Origin: Mycobacterium sp. GA-1841
GTDB lineage: Bacteria > Actinomycetota > Actinomycetes > Mycobacteriales > Mycobacteriaceae
Direction of reading: 5' to 3'
DNA length: 64,000 nt
Assembly (NCBI RefSeq): GCF_001954135.1
Contig: NZ_MBEQ01000110.1
Location: forward strand, 1-64,000
Position numbers and translations under genes: made by a program. The notes below the pieces were generated by a model that worked only from the letters and a program-made list of their open reading frames with translations, ran no database searches and was not told the DNA's origin. Shown here piece after piece: positions 1-9,208 of this stretch; the first letter of the stretch is position 1; each line of letters opens with the position of its first letter.

Positions 1-251
1 GCTTGGACGAACCCAGCACCGCGGTCACGGCGACCAGGGCGAACAGCATGATGGCCAGGTAGGACGGCGCGCCCAGGGTGACCGCGAACCGCGAGATCGG
101 TGGGGCGAACGCGGCCAGCAGCGCGGTCCCGATCGCCCCGGCCACGAACGAGCCGATCGCCGCGGTGGCCAGGGCCTGGGCGCGCCGTCCTACCTGGCCA
201 TCATGCTGTTCGCCCTGGTCGCCGTGACCGCGGTGCTGGGTTCGTCCAAGC
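1..251. repeat. inverted foldback at the left edge
   Basis: Bases 1-77 are the exact reverse complement of 175-251, with a 97-base spacer at 78-174. Read on the minus strand, 191-1 encodes a TctA segment ([15 protein letters not shown] and onward through GAPSYLAIM) that continues into the same residues encoded on the plus strand from 176. The natural gene therefore appears to contain a 17-bp inverted repeat (bases equivalent to 61-77 and 175-191), and the sequence switches strand there. A foldback chimera or assembly error at a contig end is the simplest reading. A real inversion is less likely, because 1-60 repeats downstream coding sequence instead of the expected upstream part. Confidence 0.85.
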
Positions 252-1294
252 TGCGCGGTGCCATCTCGCTGTTTCTCGGTCTGGCGATCGGCGTGGTCGG
301 GATCGACTTCCTGACCGGCCAGCCCCGGGCCACGTTCGGCCTGCCGCAGTTGTCCGACGGCATCGACATCGTGGTGATCGCGGTGGCGATCTTCGCCCTC
401 GGCGAGGCGCTGTGGGTGGCGGCACACCTGCGTCGGCGGCCGGCAGACGTGATCCCGGTGGGTCGGCCGTGGATGAGCCGTCAGGATTTCTCGCGGTCGT
501 GGAAGCCGTGGCTGCGGGGCACCGCCTACGGATTCCCGTTCGGTGCGCTGCCGGCCGGGGGTGCCGAGCTGCCGACGTTCTTGTCCTACATCACCGAGAA
601 GCGGCTCTCGAAGCACCCCGAGGAATTCGGCAAGGGTGCCATCGAAGGGGTGGCCGGCCCGGAGGCGGCCAACAACGCGTCGGCGGCGGGCACCCTGGTG
701 CCGATGCTGTCGCTGGGGCTGCCCACCAACGCCACCGCGGCGGTGATGCTGACCGCGTTCGTGACTTACGGGATTCAGCCCGGGCCAACGCTTTTCGAGA
801 AGGAACCGCTGCTGATCTGGACGTTGATCGCCAGCTTGTTCATCGGTAATTTCCTACTGCTGGTGCTGAACCTGCCATTGGCGCCGCTGTGGGCCAAGCT
901 GCTGCGCACTCCGCGGCCGTACCTGTATGCGGGCATCCTGTTCTTCGCCACGCTCGGCGCGCTCGCGGTCAACGTGCAGCCCCTGGATCTGGCCCTGCTG
1001 TTGGTGTTCGGCCTCCTGGGGCTGATGATGCGGCGGTTCGGATTACCGGTGCTGCCGTTGATCATCGGGGTGATCCTGGGGCCGCGTATCGAACGGCAAC
1101 TGCGCCAGAGCCTGCAACTCGGCGGTGGTGACTGGACCAGCCTGTTCACCGAACCGGTGGCGGTCATCACCTATGTGCTCATGGCGATCCTGCTGTTGAT
1201 GCCGTTGGTGCTCAGGCTGATGCACCGCAGTGAGGAGACGTTGTTGATCGTCGAGGACGATGCGGATCAGCAGGAGAAGGCGGCCCAAGCGTGA
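176..1294 (+). CDS. tctA: tripartite tricarboxylate transporter permease TctA, 3' part
   Basis: Large membrane subunit of a tripartite tricarboxylate transporter (TTT family), which imports citrate-like carboxylates with a periplasmic TctC and a small TctB. The visible part is the C-terminal two thirds of a roughly 500-residue protein. It has repeated hydrophobic segments, the family pattern [20 protein letters not shown] near the middle and [13 protein letters not shown] towards the end. The reading frame is open through 176 and the ATG at 203 is an internal methionine, so the natural start is missing. Minus-strand bases 191-1 carry the adjoining upstream coding sequence in inverted orientation. 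The family is clear; the substrate cannot be told from this. Confidence 0.85.
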   Translation: MGAPSYLAIMLFALVAVTAVLGSSKLRGAISLFLGLAIGVVGIDFLTGQPRATFGLPQLSDGIDIVVIAVAIFALGEALWVAAHLRRRPADVIPVGRPWMSRQDFSRSWKPWLRGTAYGFPFGALPAGGAELPTFLSYITEKRLSKHPEEFGKGAIEGVAGPEAANNASAAGTLVPMLSLGLPTNATAAVMLTAFVTYGIQPGPTLFEKEPLLIWTLIASLFIGNFLLLVLNLPLAPLWAKLLRTPRPYLYAGILFFATLGALAVNVQPLDLALLLVFGLLGLMMRRFGLPVLPLIIGVILGPRIERQLRQSLQLGGGDWTSLFTEPVAVITYVLMAILLLMPLVLRLMHRSEETLLIVEDDADQQEKAAQA

Positions 1295-1302
1295 CCACCG
1301 AC

Positions 1303-1347
1303 GAGCGCTTGCGCGAGGAGAATTCAAACGCACGCTTGCGTGAGGAG
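1303..1347. repeat. short direct repeat GCTTGCG...GAGGAG
   Basis: Two imperfect copies of a unit with core CGCTTGCG followed by GAGGAG lie at 1303-1320 and 1329-1347 between tctA and the stress-protein gene. The second copy ends 5 bases before the next ATG, so its GAGGAG can serve as the ribosome binding site. A related sequence (GAGCGACGCTTGCGGAGCGA) recurs at 55583-55602 at another gene start. Confidence 0.5.
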
Positions 1348-1352
1348 TATCG

Positions 1353-1739
1353 ATGATCGTCATCGGCTACACGGCGGATGTCTTCGGCGTGGCCGCCGTC
1401 GAGCACGGCATCGCCGAGGCCAGGTTGCGCGGCACCAGCGTGTTGGTGATCAATTCGACGTCGGGTGAGGCGTACGTCGACAGCCGGTTCGCCAGGTCCG
1501 GTCAAATCCATGACGTCGAGGAGCGGCTGCGGGAGAGCGGCGTGCCGTTCGAGCTCCGGCAACCGGTAGGGGTCGACGCCGCCACCGAACTGCTCGATGC
1601 GATGGATGCCGAGGACGCCGAGCTGTTGGTGATCGGGATCCGCCACCGCAGCCCGGTGGGCAAGCTGCTGCTCGGCAGCGTGTCACAGCAACTGTTGTTG
1701 GAGTGCCCGAAGCCCGTGCTGGCGGTCAAGCCAGGCTAG
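1353..1739 (+). CDS. universal stress protein (UspA domain)
   Basis: Single-domain universal stress protein of 128 residues. It begins MIVIGYTADVFG (first strand of the fold) and ends with the nucleotide-binding signature GIRHRSPVGKLLLGS followed by VLAVKPG, matching the G-x2-G-x9-G-S pattern loosely (the second Gly is not in its usual place), so ATP binding is likely but not certain. It is a cytoplasmic stress or energy-status protein; no specific partner can be named. GAGGAG 5 bases upstream supports the ATG. It follows tctA by 58 bases in the same direction, an arrangement that suggests co-transcription with the transporter. Confidence 0.85.
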   Translation: MIVIGYTADVFGVAAVEHGIAEARLRGTSVLVINSTSGEAYVDSRFARSGQIHDVEERLRESGVPFELRQPVGVDAATELLDAMDAEDAELLVIGIRHRSPVGKLLLGSVSQQLLLECPKPVLAVKPG

Positions 1740-1802
1740 CTGACCTGGGAAAATCGTCCTCACCGCGAGGGGATGCCAGCGGTGAGGATCAGTTTTCGCG
1801 GC

Positions 1803-1820
1803 GATAACCTCGATGGAAAG
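1803..1820 (+). promoter_or_regulatory. possible GlnR-type box
   Basis: GATAAC-ctcgat-GGAAAG matches one half of the actinobacterial GlnR consensus (GNTAAC-N6-GAAAC). It lies 26 bases upstream of the nitrate reductase start, a gene class normally under nitrogen control. The expected second half is poorly matched, so this is tentative. Confidence 0.3.
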
Positions 1821-1846
1821 ATCCGACAACACCTTCGCCCCACGCT

Positions 1847-4800
1847 GTGGGCATGGAAGCGACCCACCGGACTGCATGCTCGTACTGCGGTGTCGGTTGC
1901 GGCATCGAGGTCACCACCCGGGTCGACGACGGCCGCACGGTGATCGCCCGGGTCAGCGGCGACAAGCTGCACCCCACCAATTTCGGCCGGCTGTGCACCA
2001 AGGGGGCGATGCACGCCGAGATGATGGCCGCCGCCGATGACCGGCTCACGTCGGCGTTGCTGCGGCCCGCCCGTGCCGACGAACTGACCCCGACGCCGGT
2101 CGACGACGCCGTGGCCGAGGCGGGGCGCCGGCTGCGGGCCATCATCGACGAGCACGGTCCGGACTCGGTGGCACTGTATGTGTCGGGCCAGATGACGCTG
2201 GAGGCACAGTATCTGGCCACCAAACTGGCCAAGGGGTTCTTGCGCACCGTGCACATCGAATCCAATTCGCGGTTGTGCATGGCCAGTGCGGGCACCGGAT
2301 TCAAGCAGTCGCTCGGCGCCGACGGACCCCCCGGTTCCTACACCGACTTCGACCACGCGGACCTGTTCTTCGTCACCGGTGCGAACATGGCCGACTGTCA
2401 TCCGATCCTGTTCCTGCGGATGGCCGATCGGCTCAAGGCCGGTGCCAAGCTCATCGTCGTGGATCCGCGTCGCACCGCGACGGCCGACCGCGCCGATCTG
2501 TTCCTGCAGATCAAACCGGGGACCGATCTGGCCCTGCTCAATGGACTGCTGCACCTGCTGGTGCACAACGGAGACATCGACGAGCAGTTCATCGCCGACC
2601 ACACCACCGGCTGGGACGGAATGCCCGAATTCCTGGTCGACTACCCACCGGACCGCGTCGCCGAGATCACCGGCATTCCCGAAGCCGACATCCGTACTGC
2701 CGCCACGATGATCGCCGATGCCGGCGAGTGGATGAGCTGCTGGACCATGGGGCTCAACCAGAGCACGCACGGCACCTGGAACACCAACGCGATCTGCAAC
2801 CTGCATCTGGCCACCGGCGCCATCTGTCGCCCTGGCAGTGGCCCCATGTCGTTGACCGGTCAGCCCAACGCCATGGGCGGACGCGAAATGGGTTATATGG
2901 GGCCGGGTCTGCCGGGGCAGCGGTCGGTGCTCGCCGCCGGCGACCGGGCGTTCGTCGAGACCCGCTGGGGCCTCGAACCCGGCACCATCCGCGCCGAGGT
3001 GGGCCCGGGAACCGTCGGCATGTTCGAACAGATGGAACGGGGGCACATCAAGGCGTGCTGGATCATCTGCACCAATCCTGTTGCCAGTGTGGCCAACCGG
3101 AAGACCGTGATCAATGGTTTGGAGGCCGCGGAGCTGGTCATCGTGCAGGACGCCTATCGGTCCACGGCGACCAATCACTACGCCGACATCCTGCTGCCCG
3201 CCGCGTTGTGGGCGGAATCCGAAGGCGTCATGGTCAATTCGGAGCGTAACCTGACCCTGCTGTCCCCGTCGGTCGCCCCGCTGGGCCAGGCCCGGCCGGA
3301 CTGGCAGCTGATCTGCCAGGTGGCCGCACAGCTGGGCTTCGCCGAGCATTTCGACTACCAGTCGGCCGAAGAGATCTTCGCCGAGATCCGCGGGTTCGCG
3401 AACCCGAAGACCGGATACGACCTGCGGGGGGCGGGCTACGAGAGGTTGCGTCAGACCCCGCTGCAGTGGCCGGTTGCTCCGGTCGACGGGCCCGGGGGAG
3501 CGGAGGACCGGCACCCGATCCGCTACCTCAACGACGGCGTGAGCCAGGAACTGTTCGTCGACGCCGACGGTCACCGCCCTCGGCTGGCCTTCCCGACGCC
3601 GTCGCGGCGGGCCGTGTTTCACGCCCGGCCACACATGGATGCCGCCGAACTGCCCGATGACGATTACCCGATGGTGCTGAACACCGGTCGGCTGCAACAT
3701 CAATGGCACACGATGACCAAGACCGGCAAGGTGGACAAGCTCAACAAGCTCAACCCGGCGCCGTTCGTCGAAATTCATCCGCTGGACGCGCTGGACCTCG
3801 ACATCGTCGAGGGCCAGCCGGTCGAGTTGACGTCCCGGCGCGGTCGCGCCGTGTTGCCTGCCGTGCTGAGCGACCGGGTGCGGCCGGGCAACTGCTTTGC
3901 GCCGTTTCACTGGAACGACGAACACGGTGAGTACCTGACGGTCAACGCGGTGACCAACGACGCGGTGGATCCGGACTCGTTGCAGCCGGAGTTCAAGGTG
4001 TGTGCGGTCAGCCTGCGTCCGGTCCGCTCGATCGACGGTACGCCCGCACTGCATCCACTGGCGGCCGAGATGGGTTTGCACGCGGCGCACAAGCCAACCC
4101 TGAGCCAAGACGAAAAGATCTATCTGGCCGGCTTTTTCACCGGCCTGACGGGCGATCCTGCCGGCGTTCCGACGCTCCCGGAGGCAGCGCCGATCAGCGC
4201 CAGGGTGCGGCTGTGGGTGGACGGGCTACTGGCGGGACGCTATTCGCGGACCGGCGACGGCCGGCCAGGTGAGCGGTCGGCACCCGAGGGGCCGCTGGTC
4301 CTGTGGGCCTCGCAAACCGGTACCGCCGAGGAGTTCGCGGCCGCTCTGGCGGGCCGTATCGACGGGTCGGTGTTGGTCAACATGGACGAACTAGAGCTGG
4401 CCGACCTGGCCACCGCGCGCGACATCCTGGTGGTCACCAGTACATTCGGCGACGGCGGCCCACCGGACAACGGGGCCGACTTCTGGAGTCGGCTGCAGGC
4501 ACCGGATGCCCCGCAGTTGCACGGTCTTCGCTACGCGGTGCTCGGCGTCGGGGACAAGTCCTATGGCAACTTCTGCGGACACGCCAAGTCCCTGGATCAG
4601 CGGCTGGCCGATCTGGGTGCCACCAAGTTGCTCGACCGTGCCGACTGCGAGGCCTACGACGACGAACCGATGCGACGGTGGGCCGACGCGGTCACCACAG
4701 CGCTCACCGGTGCGGCGCCCGCCCCCACGGTCGTCGGTGGCGGCCTGCGTACGGTGATCCCCACCGAACCGGACGAATTCACCAGGGCCAAGCCGATTCT

Positions 4801-5884
4801 GGCCTCGCTGGCGCGCAACGAACTGCTGACGACGCCGACCGCGGCCAAGGAGGTGCGCCACTTGGGCTTCGACGTCTCCGATTACGACGTCAGCTATGCG
4901 GTCGGCGACTCACTCGGTGTGTACGCCAGCAACGACCCGGCGGTGGTGGACACCTGGTTGGCGGCCACGGCGCTGAATCCCGACTCGGTGATCGAGGTCG
5001 ACAGCGTCGAGCAATCGCTGCGGGATGCGCTCATCTGCTCCTACGACATCTGCCGTATCACCCCCGACCTGCTGCGGTTCGTCGCCGATTCCTGCACCGA
5101 CCGGGCCGCCGCCAGACGACTGCGCGGTAGCGGTGAACGGCAACGCAAGTGGCTGCGCAACCGCAACGGCCTGGACGTGGTCACCGAGTTCGCGGTCCGT
5201 GCCGAACCGCAACAGTGGCAGGAGGTTCTGGTCCGGCTCACCCCGCGCAACTACTCGATCTCGTCGAGTCCACTGGTCAGTCCGCGTGAGATACAGCTGA
5301 CGGTGTCAGTGGTGCGCTACCGCGGGGCTGCCGGGATATCCCGGAGCGGGGTGTGTTCCACGTTCATGGCCGACCGGGCCGCCGCCGCACCGGTTTTCCT
5401 GCAACGCTCGCCGCATTTCCGTCCTCCCGAGGATGCGGGCACTCCGATGATCATGGTCGGCCCCGGTACCGGCGTCGCCCCGTTCCGGGGATTCCTGCAG
5501 GAGCGGCGGGCGTTGGGGCACACCGGCCGCAACTGGCTGTTTTTCGGTGATCAGCACCGCCGCGAGAACTTCTACTATCGCGACGAACTGGAGTCCATGG
5601 CCCGCGACGGGTTCCTGAGCCGGTTGGATCTGGCGTTCTCCCGCGATCAGGCCGACCGGGTGTACGTCCAGCACAAGATGCTCGAGGCCGGGGCACAGGT
5701 GTGGCGGTGGTTGGCCGACGGCGCACATTTCTACGTCTGCGGCGACGCCGCCCGGATGGCCAAGGACGTCGACGCTGCGCTGAGCACGATCCTGCGTACC
5801 CACGGCGGGATGTCCGAGGATGCCGCGCGTGACTACAAGCGGGAACTGATCGCCGACAAGCGGTACGTGCGCGACGTGTATTGA
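1847..5884 (+). CDS. nasN: fused assimilatory nitrate reductase with diflavin reductase module
   Basis: Single-chain nitrate reductase of 1345 residues. The N-terminus binds a [4Fe-4S] cluster (Cys11, Cys14, Cys18, Cys50), followed by a molybdopterin oxidoreductase core with candidate Mo-ligand Cys144 (NSRLCMASA) and an MGD-binding domain near 600-710. A flavodoxin-like FMN domain starts near 816 (LWASQTGTAEEF). A CysJ/P450-reductase-like module follows, with FAD motif RNYSIS near 1135 and NADPH motif GPGTGVAPFRGFLQER near 1203. This order matches the diflavin monomeric nitrate reductase NasN described in M. smegmatis, which passes electrons from NADPH to nitrate within one chain. Start is GTG 1847 or ATG 1853; neither has a strong ribosome binding site. 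No nitrite reductase or nitrate transporter gene is in the window. Confidence 0.9.
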   Translation: MGMEATHRTACSYCGVGCGIEVTTRVDDGRTVIARVSGDKLHPTNFGRLCTKGAMHAEMMAAADDRLTSALLRPARADELTPTPVDDAVAEAGRRLRAIIDEHGPDSVALYVSGQMTLEAQYLATKLAKGFLRTVHIESNSRLCMASAGTGFKQSLGADGPPGSYTDFDHADLFFVTGANMADCHPILFLRMADRLKAGAKLIVVDPRRTATADRADLFLQIKPGTDLALLNGLLHLLVHNGDIDEQFIADHTTGWDGMPEFLVDYPPDRVAEITGIPEADIRTAATMIADAGEWMSCWTMGLNQSTHGTWNTNAICNLHLATGAICRPGSGPMSLTGQPNAMGGREMGYMGPGLPGQRSVLAAGDRAFVETRWGLEPGTIRAEVGPGTVGMFEQMERGHIKACWIICTNPVASVANRKTVINGLEAAELVIVQDAYRSTATNHYADILLPAALWAESEGVMVNSERNLTLLSPSVAPLGQARPDWQLICQVAAQLGFAEHFDYQSAEEIFAEIRGFANPKTGYDLRGAGYERLRQTPLQWPVAPVDGPGGAEDRHPIRYLNDGVSQELFVDADGHRPRLAFPTPSRRAVFHARPHMDAAELPDDDYPMVLNTGRLQHQWHTMTKTGKVDKLNKLNPAPFVEIHPLDALDLDIVEGQPVELTSRRGRAVLPAVLSDRVRPGNCFAPFHWNDEHGEYLTVNAVTNDAVDPDSLQPEFKVCAVSLRPVRSIDGTPALHPLAAEMGLHAAHKPTLSQDEKIYLAGFFTGLTGDPAGVPTLPEAAPISARVRLWVDGLLAGRYSRTGDGRPGERSAPEGPLVLWASQTGTAEEFAAALAGRIDGSVLVNMDELELADLATARDILVVTSTFGDGGPPDNGADFWSRLQAPDAPQLHGLRYAVLGVGDKSYGNFCGHAKSLDQRLADLGATKLLDRADCEAYDDEPMRRWADAVTTALTGAAPAPTVVGGGLRTVIPTEPDEFTRAKPILASLARNELLTTPTAAKEVRHLGFDVSDYDVSYAVGDSLGVYASNDPAVVDTWLAATALNPDSVIEVDSVEQSLRDALICSYDICRITPDLLRFVADSCTDRAAARRLRGSGERQRKWLRNRNGLDVVTEFAVRAEPQQWQEVLVRLTPRNYSISSSPLVSPREIQLTVSVVRYRGAAGISRSGVCSTFMADRAAAAPVFLQRSPHFRPPEDAGTPMIMVGPGTGVAPFRGFLQERRALGHTGRNWLFFGDQHRRENFYYRDELESMARDGFLSRLDLAFSRDQADRVYVQHKMLEAGAQVWRWLADGAHFYVCGDAARMAKDVDAALSTILRTHGGMSEDAARDYKRELIADKRYVRDVY

Positions 5885-5969
5885 GTTCGTCGCACCGGGG
5901 TGATCGCCTGCCGACTACTCCGTGGAGCCGGCCACGCGGCCACGACAGTGTGGCGTCGATCCTCAGGAG

Positions 5970-5989
5970 TTGGGATTTCCATATCCCAA
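5970..5989 (-). terminator. weak hairpin downstream of tRNA-Leu
   Basis: TTGGGAT and ATCCCAA form a 7-bp perfect stem with a 6-base loop. It lies 13 bases beyond the tRNA 3' end (minus strand) and 86 bases after the nitrate reductase stop, so it could end either transcript. It has no U-tract. Confidence 0.35.
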
Positions 5990-6001
5990 ATTGATGAATT
6001 G

Positions 6002-6087
6002 TGTCCGAGGGGGGACTTGAACCCCCACGCCCGTTAATAGGGCACTAGCACCTCAAGCTAGCGCGTCTGCCATTCCGCCACTCGGAC
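6002..6087 (-). tRNA. tRNA-Leu (anticodon GAG)
   Basis: On the minus strand the acceptor arms GTCCGAG (6087-6081) and CTCGGAC (6009-6003) pair fully, with discriminator A at 6002. The anticodon stem CTAGC/GCTAG encloses the loop TTGAGGT, giving anticodon GAG. A long variable arm (GCCC...GGGC) and the T loop GGTTCAAGTCC are present, as expected for a class II leucine tRNA. The CCA end is not encoded. Confidence 0.95.
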
Positions 6088-6174
6088 TTGCCAACCTCGC
6101 GGGGTTGGGCGCCTAAGGCTATCGGATTGTGTGCCCCAGACCCAAACCGGTGTCCCAGTGGTACGAATGGGACT

Positions 6175-7509
6175 GTGACTGTCCCCGCCTCCAGCGCCGA
6201 CGAGGTGGTCGATCTCGTCAGCGCGCTCATCCGATTCGACACCTCCAACACCGGTGATCCGGCCACCACCAAGGGGGAGGCCGAGTGTGCCCACTGGGTG
6301 GCTGCCCAGCTGCAGGAGGTCGGTTACGCGACCGAATACGTCGAGGCCGGGGCGCCCGGTCGCGGCAACGTGTTCGCTCGCCTTCCTGGCGCGGACCGCT
6401 CGCGCGGCGCGCTGATGATCCATGGCCACCTCGACGTGGTCCCGGCCGAGCCGGCCGACTGGAGCGTGCATCCGTTCTCCGGCGCGGTCAAGGACGGTTA
6501 TGTCTGGGGCCGCGGCGCGGTCGACATGAAGGACATGGTCGGGATGGCCATCGCGGTGGCCAGGCATTTCAAGCGCTCGGGCATCGTGCCGCCGCGCGAC
6601 CTGTTGTTCGCGTTCGTCTCCGATGAGGAGCACGGCGGCACCTACGGCGCCAACTGGCTGGTGGACAACCGGCCGGATCTGTTCGAGGGCGTGACCGAGG
6701 CGATCGGTGAGGTGGGCGGGTTCTCCTTGACCGTGCCCCGCAAGGACGGCGGCGAGCGTCGGCTCTACCTGATCGAGACCGCCGAGAAGGGTCTGTCCTG
6801 GATGCGGCTGACCGCACGGGGACGGGCCGGGCACGGTTCGATGCTGCACGACGACAACGCCGTGACGGCGATCGCCGGTGCGGTGGACCGGTTGGGTCGG
6901 CATCAGTTCCCGCTGGTGCTCAATCCGGCCGTGGAGCAGTTCCTCACGGCGGTCGCCGAGGAGACCGGTTACGACTTCGACGTGAACTCGCCGGACCTGG
7001 ACGGCACCATCGCCAAACTCGGCGGCGTGGCCCGGATCGTGTCGGCCACGCTGCGTGACACCGCCAATCCGACCATGCTCAAGGCCGGCTACAAGGCCAA
7101 CGTGATCCCGGCGTCAGCCGAAGCGGTGATCGACTGCCGGGTACTGCCGGGCCGCAAGGAGGCGTTCGAGCGTGAGGTCGACGCGCTGATCGGTCCCGAT
7201 GTCACCCGCAGCTGGGAGCGCGACCTGCCGTCGTACGAGACCACGTTCGACGGTGACCTCGTGGATGCGATGAACGCCGCGATCCTGGCGCTGGACCCCG
7301 AGGCCCGCACGGTGCCCTACATGCTCTCGGGTGGGACGGACGCGAAGTCGTTCCAGCGGTTGGGCATTCGTTGCTTTGGGTTCGCACCGCTGCGGCTGCC
7401 GCCGGACCTGGACTTCGCCGCGTTGTTCCACGGGGTCGACGAACGGGTACCGGTGGATGCCCTGCAATTCGGGGCGGGCGTTCTGGAACACTTTTTGCGG
7501 AACTGCTGA
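6175..7509 (+). CDS. M20/M25/M40 family metallopeptidase
   Basis: Zinc-dependent M20 family hydrolase of 444 residues, orthologous in sequence and context to Rv2141c. Metal-binding motifs are visible: HGHLDVVP near residue 83, the bridging Asp in GRGAVDMKDM near 115, and the catalytic/bridging Glu pair in SDEEHGG near 151. A dimerisation domain is inserted in the middle (GRAGHGSMLHDDNAV). It probably cleaves an amide bond in a dipeptide or acylated amino acid; the natural substrate is unknown. GTG 6175 is preferred because it aligns with the family start; the longer frame from 6088 would abut the tRNA gene and adds non-homologous residues. Confidence 0.88.
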   Translation: MTVPASSADEVVDLVSALIRFDTSNTGDPATTKGEAECAHWVAAQLQEVGYATEYVEAGAPGRGNVFARLPGADRSRGALMIHGHLDVVPAEPADWSVHPFSGAVKDGYVWGRGAVDMKDMVGMAIAVARHFKRSGIVPPRDLLFAFVSDEEHGGTYGANWLVDNRPDLFEGVTEAIGEVGGFSLTVPRKDGGERRLYLIETAEKGLSWMRLTARGRAGHGSMLHDDNAVTAIAGAVDRLGRHQFPLVLNPAVEQFLTAVAEETGYDFDVNSPDLDGTIAKLGGVARIVSATLRDTANPTMLKAGYKANVIPASAEAVIDCRVLPGRKEAFEREVDALIGPDVTRSWERDLPSYETTFDGDLVDAMNAAILALDPEARTVPYMLSGGTDAKSFQRLGIRCFGFAPLRLPPDLDFAALFHGVDERVPVDALQFGAGVLEHFLRNC

Positions 7510-7551
7510 CTTGCACGAGCTGGTTATACAAACGGACTACGAGAGGGAACC

Positions 7552-8076
7552 ATGAGCACATCTCCGTACGACAGCCTGCCGAAGCTGCCGACGTTCACCC
7601 TGACCTCCGAATCGGTCAGCGACGGGCAGCCGCTGGCCAATGACCAGGTCAGCGGGATCATGGGGGCCGGCGGGTCGGACACCTCGCCGCAGCTGAGCTG
7701 GTCCGGCTTCCCGGCCGAGACCAAGAGTTTCGCGGTCACGGTCTACGACCCGGATGCACCGACTGCCTCGGGCTTCTGGCACTGGGCCGTGGCCGACCTG
7801 CCGGCCTCGGTGACCGAACTGCCCGCCGGCGCCGGTGATGGCGGCGAGCTGCCCGGTGGCGCGATCACGCTGGCCAACGATGCGAGCCAGAAGCGCTACA
7901 TCGGTGCGGCCCCGCCGGCCGGTCACGGCCCGCACCGCTACTACATCGCCGTGCACGCACTACCGGTCGAGTCGCTTGAGTTGCCCGACGGCGCCACCCC
8001 GGCCTACCTCGGCTTCAACCTGTTCGGCCAGGCCATCGCCCGGGCCGTCATCCACGGCACCTACGAACAGAAGTAG
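7552..8076 (+). CDS. YbhB/YbcL family Raf kinase inhibitor-like (PEBP) protein
   Basis: Phosphatidylethanolamine-binding-protein fold, 174 residues, matching Rv2140c in length and position. The PEBP signatures are visible: [20 protein letters not shown] followed by [20 protein letters not shown] and, later, [12 protein letters not shown]. Members bind phosphate- or lipid-like ligands in a small anion pocket; the cellular role in mycobacteria is unsettled. The ATG has GAGAGGGAA upstream. It lies 42 bases after the M20 peptidase gene in the same direction and converges on pyrD, from which it is separated by a strong hairpin. Confidence 0.9.
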   Translation: MSTSPYDSLPKLPTFTLTSESVSDGQPLANDQVSGIMGAGGSDTSPQLSWSGFPAETKSFAVTVYDPDAPTASGFWHWAVADLPASVTELPAGAGDGGELPGGAITLANDASQKRYIGAAPPAGHGPHRYYIAVHALPVESLELPDGATPAYLGFNLFGQAIARAVIHGTYEQK

Positions 8077-8090
8077 TTTCGTCCACGGAG

Positions 8091-8140
8091 CAGACGTGAA
8101 CCCGTACCAAAACCGGTGTTTTGGTACGGGTTCACATCTG
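8091..8140. terminator. strong bidirectional hairpin between converging genes
   Basis: GTGAACCCGTACCAAAAC (8096-8113) and its exact complement (8118-8135) form an 18-bp perfect stem with the loop CGGT. Pairing extends to 8091 and 8140 with a single mismatch. It lies 14 bases beyond the PEBP-gene stop and includes the stop codon of pyrD on the opposite strand, so it probably ends both transcripts. Confidence 0.85.
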
Positions 8141-9208
8141 CTCGCGGGGGTTGGCGGAGCCCACCGCATCCCTCAGCGAGGCGAATCCGCCGGCATGCAA
8201 CCGCTCGGCGATGCCGTCGTGAATGTGTTTGGCCCACAGGCCGCCGCCGTAGACGAACCCCGTATAACCCTGTAACAGGCTGGCCCCGGAGACGATGCGC
8301 TCCCAGGCATCGTCGGCGGTCTCGATACCACCCACGCTGACCAACACGAGCTTGTCACCCACCCGCCGGTACAACCGGCGCAGCACCTGCAGGGACCGGT
8401 GGGCCACCGGACGCCCTGAGATCCCACCGGTACCCAACTCGGCGACGCCGGGGGTGGCCAGCCCGTCCCGCGAGATCGTGGTGTTGGTGGCGACGATTCC
8501 GGCCAGGCCCAATTCGACCGCCAGATCCGCGATTTCGTCGATGTCGGCGTCCGAGAGGTCGGGGGCGATCTTGACCAGGACCGGTTTGGTCGTCTCGGCA
8601 CGCACCGCGGCCAGGATCGGCCGCAGCGATTCCACCGCCTGCAGATCCCGCAGCCCCGGCGTGTTCGGGGAGCTGACGTTGACGACGACATAGGCGGCCG
8701 GCCCGCTCACCAGCCGGGTGCTCTCGGCATAGTCGGCGACCGCGTCCTCGGCCGGGGCGACCTTGGTCTTGCCGATGTTCACCCCGATCGGGACGTTGGG
8801 GGTGTGGTCGGCCAGTCGCATCGCCAAGGTCGCGGCGCCCTCATTGTTGAACCCCATCCGGTTGAGCAGTGCATGGTCGTCGGGTAGCCGGAACAGCCGG
8901 GGTTCGGGGTTACCCGGTTGTGGCTGCGCGGTGACGGTGCCGACCTCGGCGAAACCGAAGCCGAGCGCGCCCCAGGTCTGCAGGCCGCGGCCGTCCTTGT
9001 CGAATCCGGCGGCCAGCCCCATCGGGCCGGGGAATCGCACCCCGAACACCGTGCTGGCCAGTGCCGGATCGGCCGGCGCCAGACGTCGCGCCAGGGCGCG
9101 CCGCAGGACGACAGGGCCGGTGACCGTCCGCAGTAGGGCGAACACCCACAGATGAATCCGTTCCGGCGGCACCAGGAACAGTGCCCGCCGCAGCATCGCG
9201 TAGATCAC
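8132..9208 (-). CDS. pyrD: quinone-dependent dihydroorotate dehydrogenase (class 2)
   Basis: Oxidises dihydroorotate to orotate in pyrimidine synthesis, passing electrons through FMN to membrane quinone. The 358 residues match M. tuberculosis PyrD (357). Seen here: the N-terminal hydrophobic quinone tunnel ([21 protein letters not shown]), [10 protein letters not shown], class-2 active-site region [15 protein letters not shown] and FMN phosphate site [11 protein letters not shown]. The GTG at 9208 overlaps the upstream DUF5703 stop as GTGA, which supports it and suggests translational coupling. An ATG at 9196 is the alternative. The 3' end lies inside the 8091-8140 hairpin. Confidence 0.95.
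   Translation of the reverse strand: MIYAMLRRALFLVPPERIHLWVFALLRTVTGPVVLRRALARRLAPADPALASTVFGVRFPGPMGLAAGFDKDGRGLQTWGALGFGFAEVGTVTAQPQPGNPEPRLFRLPDDHALLNRMGFNNEGAATLAMRLADHTPNVPIGVNIGKTKVAPAEDAVADYAESTRLVSGPAAYVVVNVSSPNTPGLRDLQAVESLRPILAAVRAETTKPVLVKIAPDLSDADIDEIADLAVELGLAGIVATNTTISRDGLATPGVAELGTGGISGRPVAHRSLQVLRRLYRRVGDKLVLVSVGGIETADDAWERIVSGASLLQGYTGFVYGGGLWAKHIHDGIAERLHAGGFASLRDAVGSANPREQM

Noticed and set aside
203-205. ATG as true start of tctA
   Set aside because: The frame is open upstream and the encoded GAPSYLAIM is an internal membrane segment of the family.
1760-4108. 782-codon open frame on the minus strand
   Set aside because: It lies wholly opposite the nitrate reductase gene, has no family similarity by eye and reflects GC-rich codon bias in the opposite frame.
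6088-6174. Upstream extension of the M20 peptidase gene
   Set aside because: It starts at the base next to the tRNA 5' end and encodes non-conserved residues; GTG 6175 matches the orthologue start.
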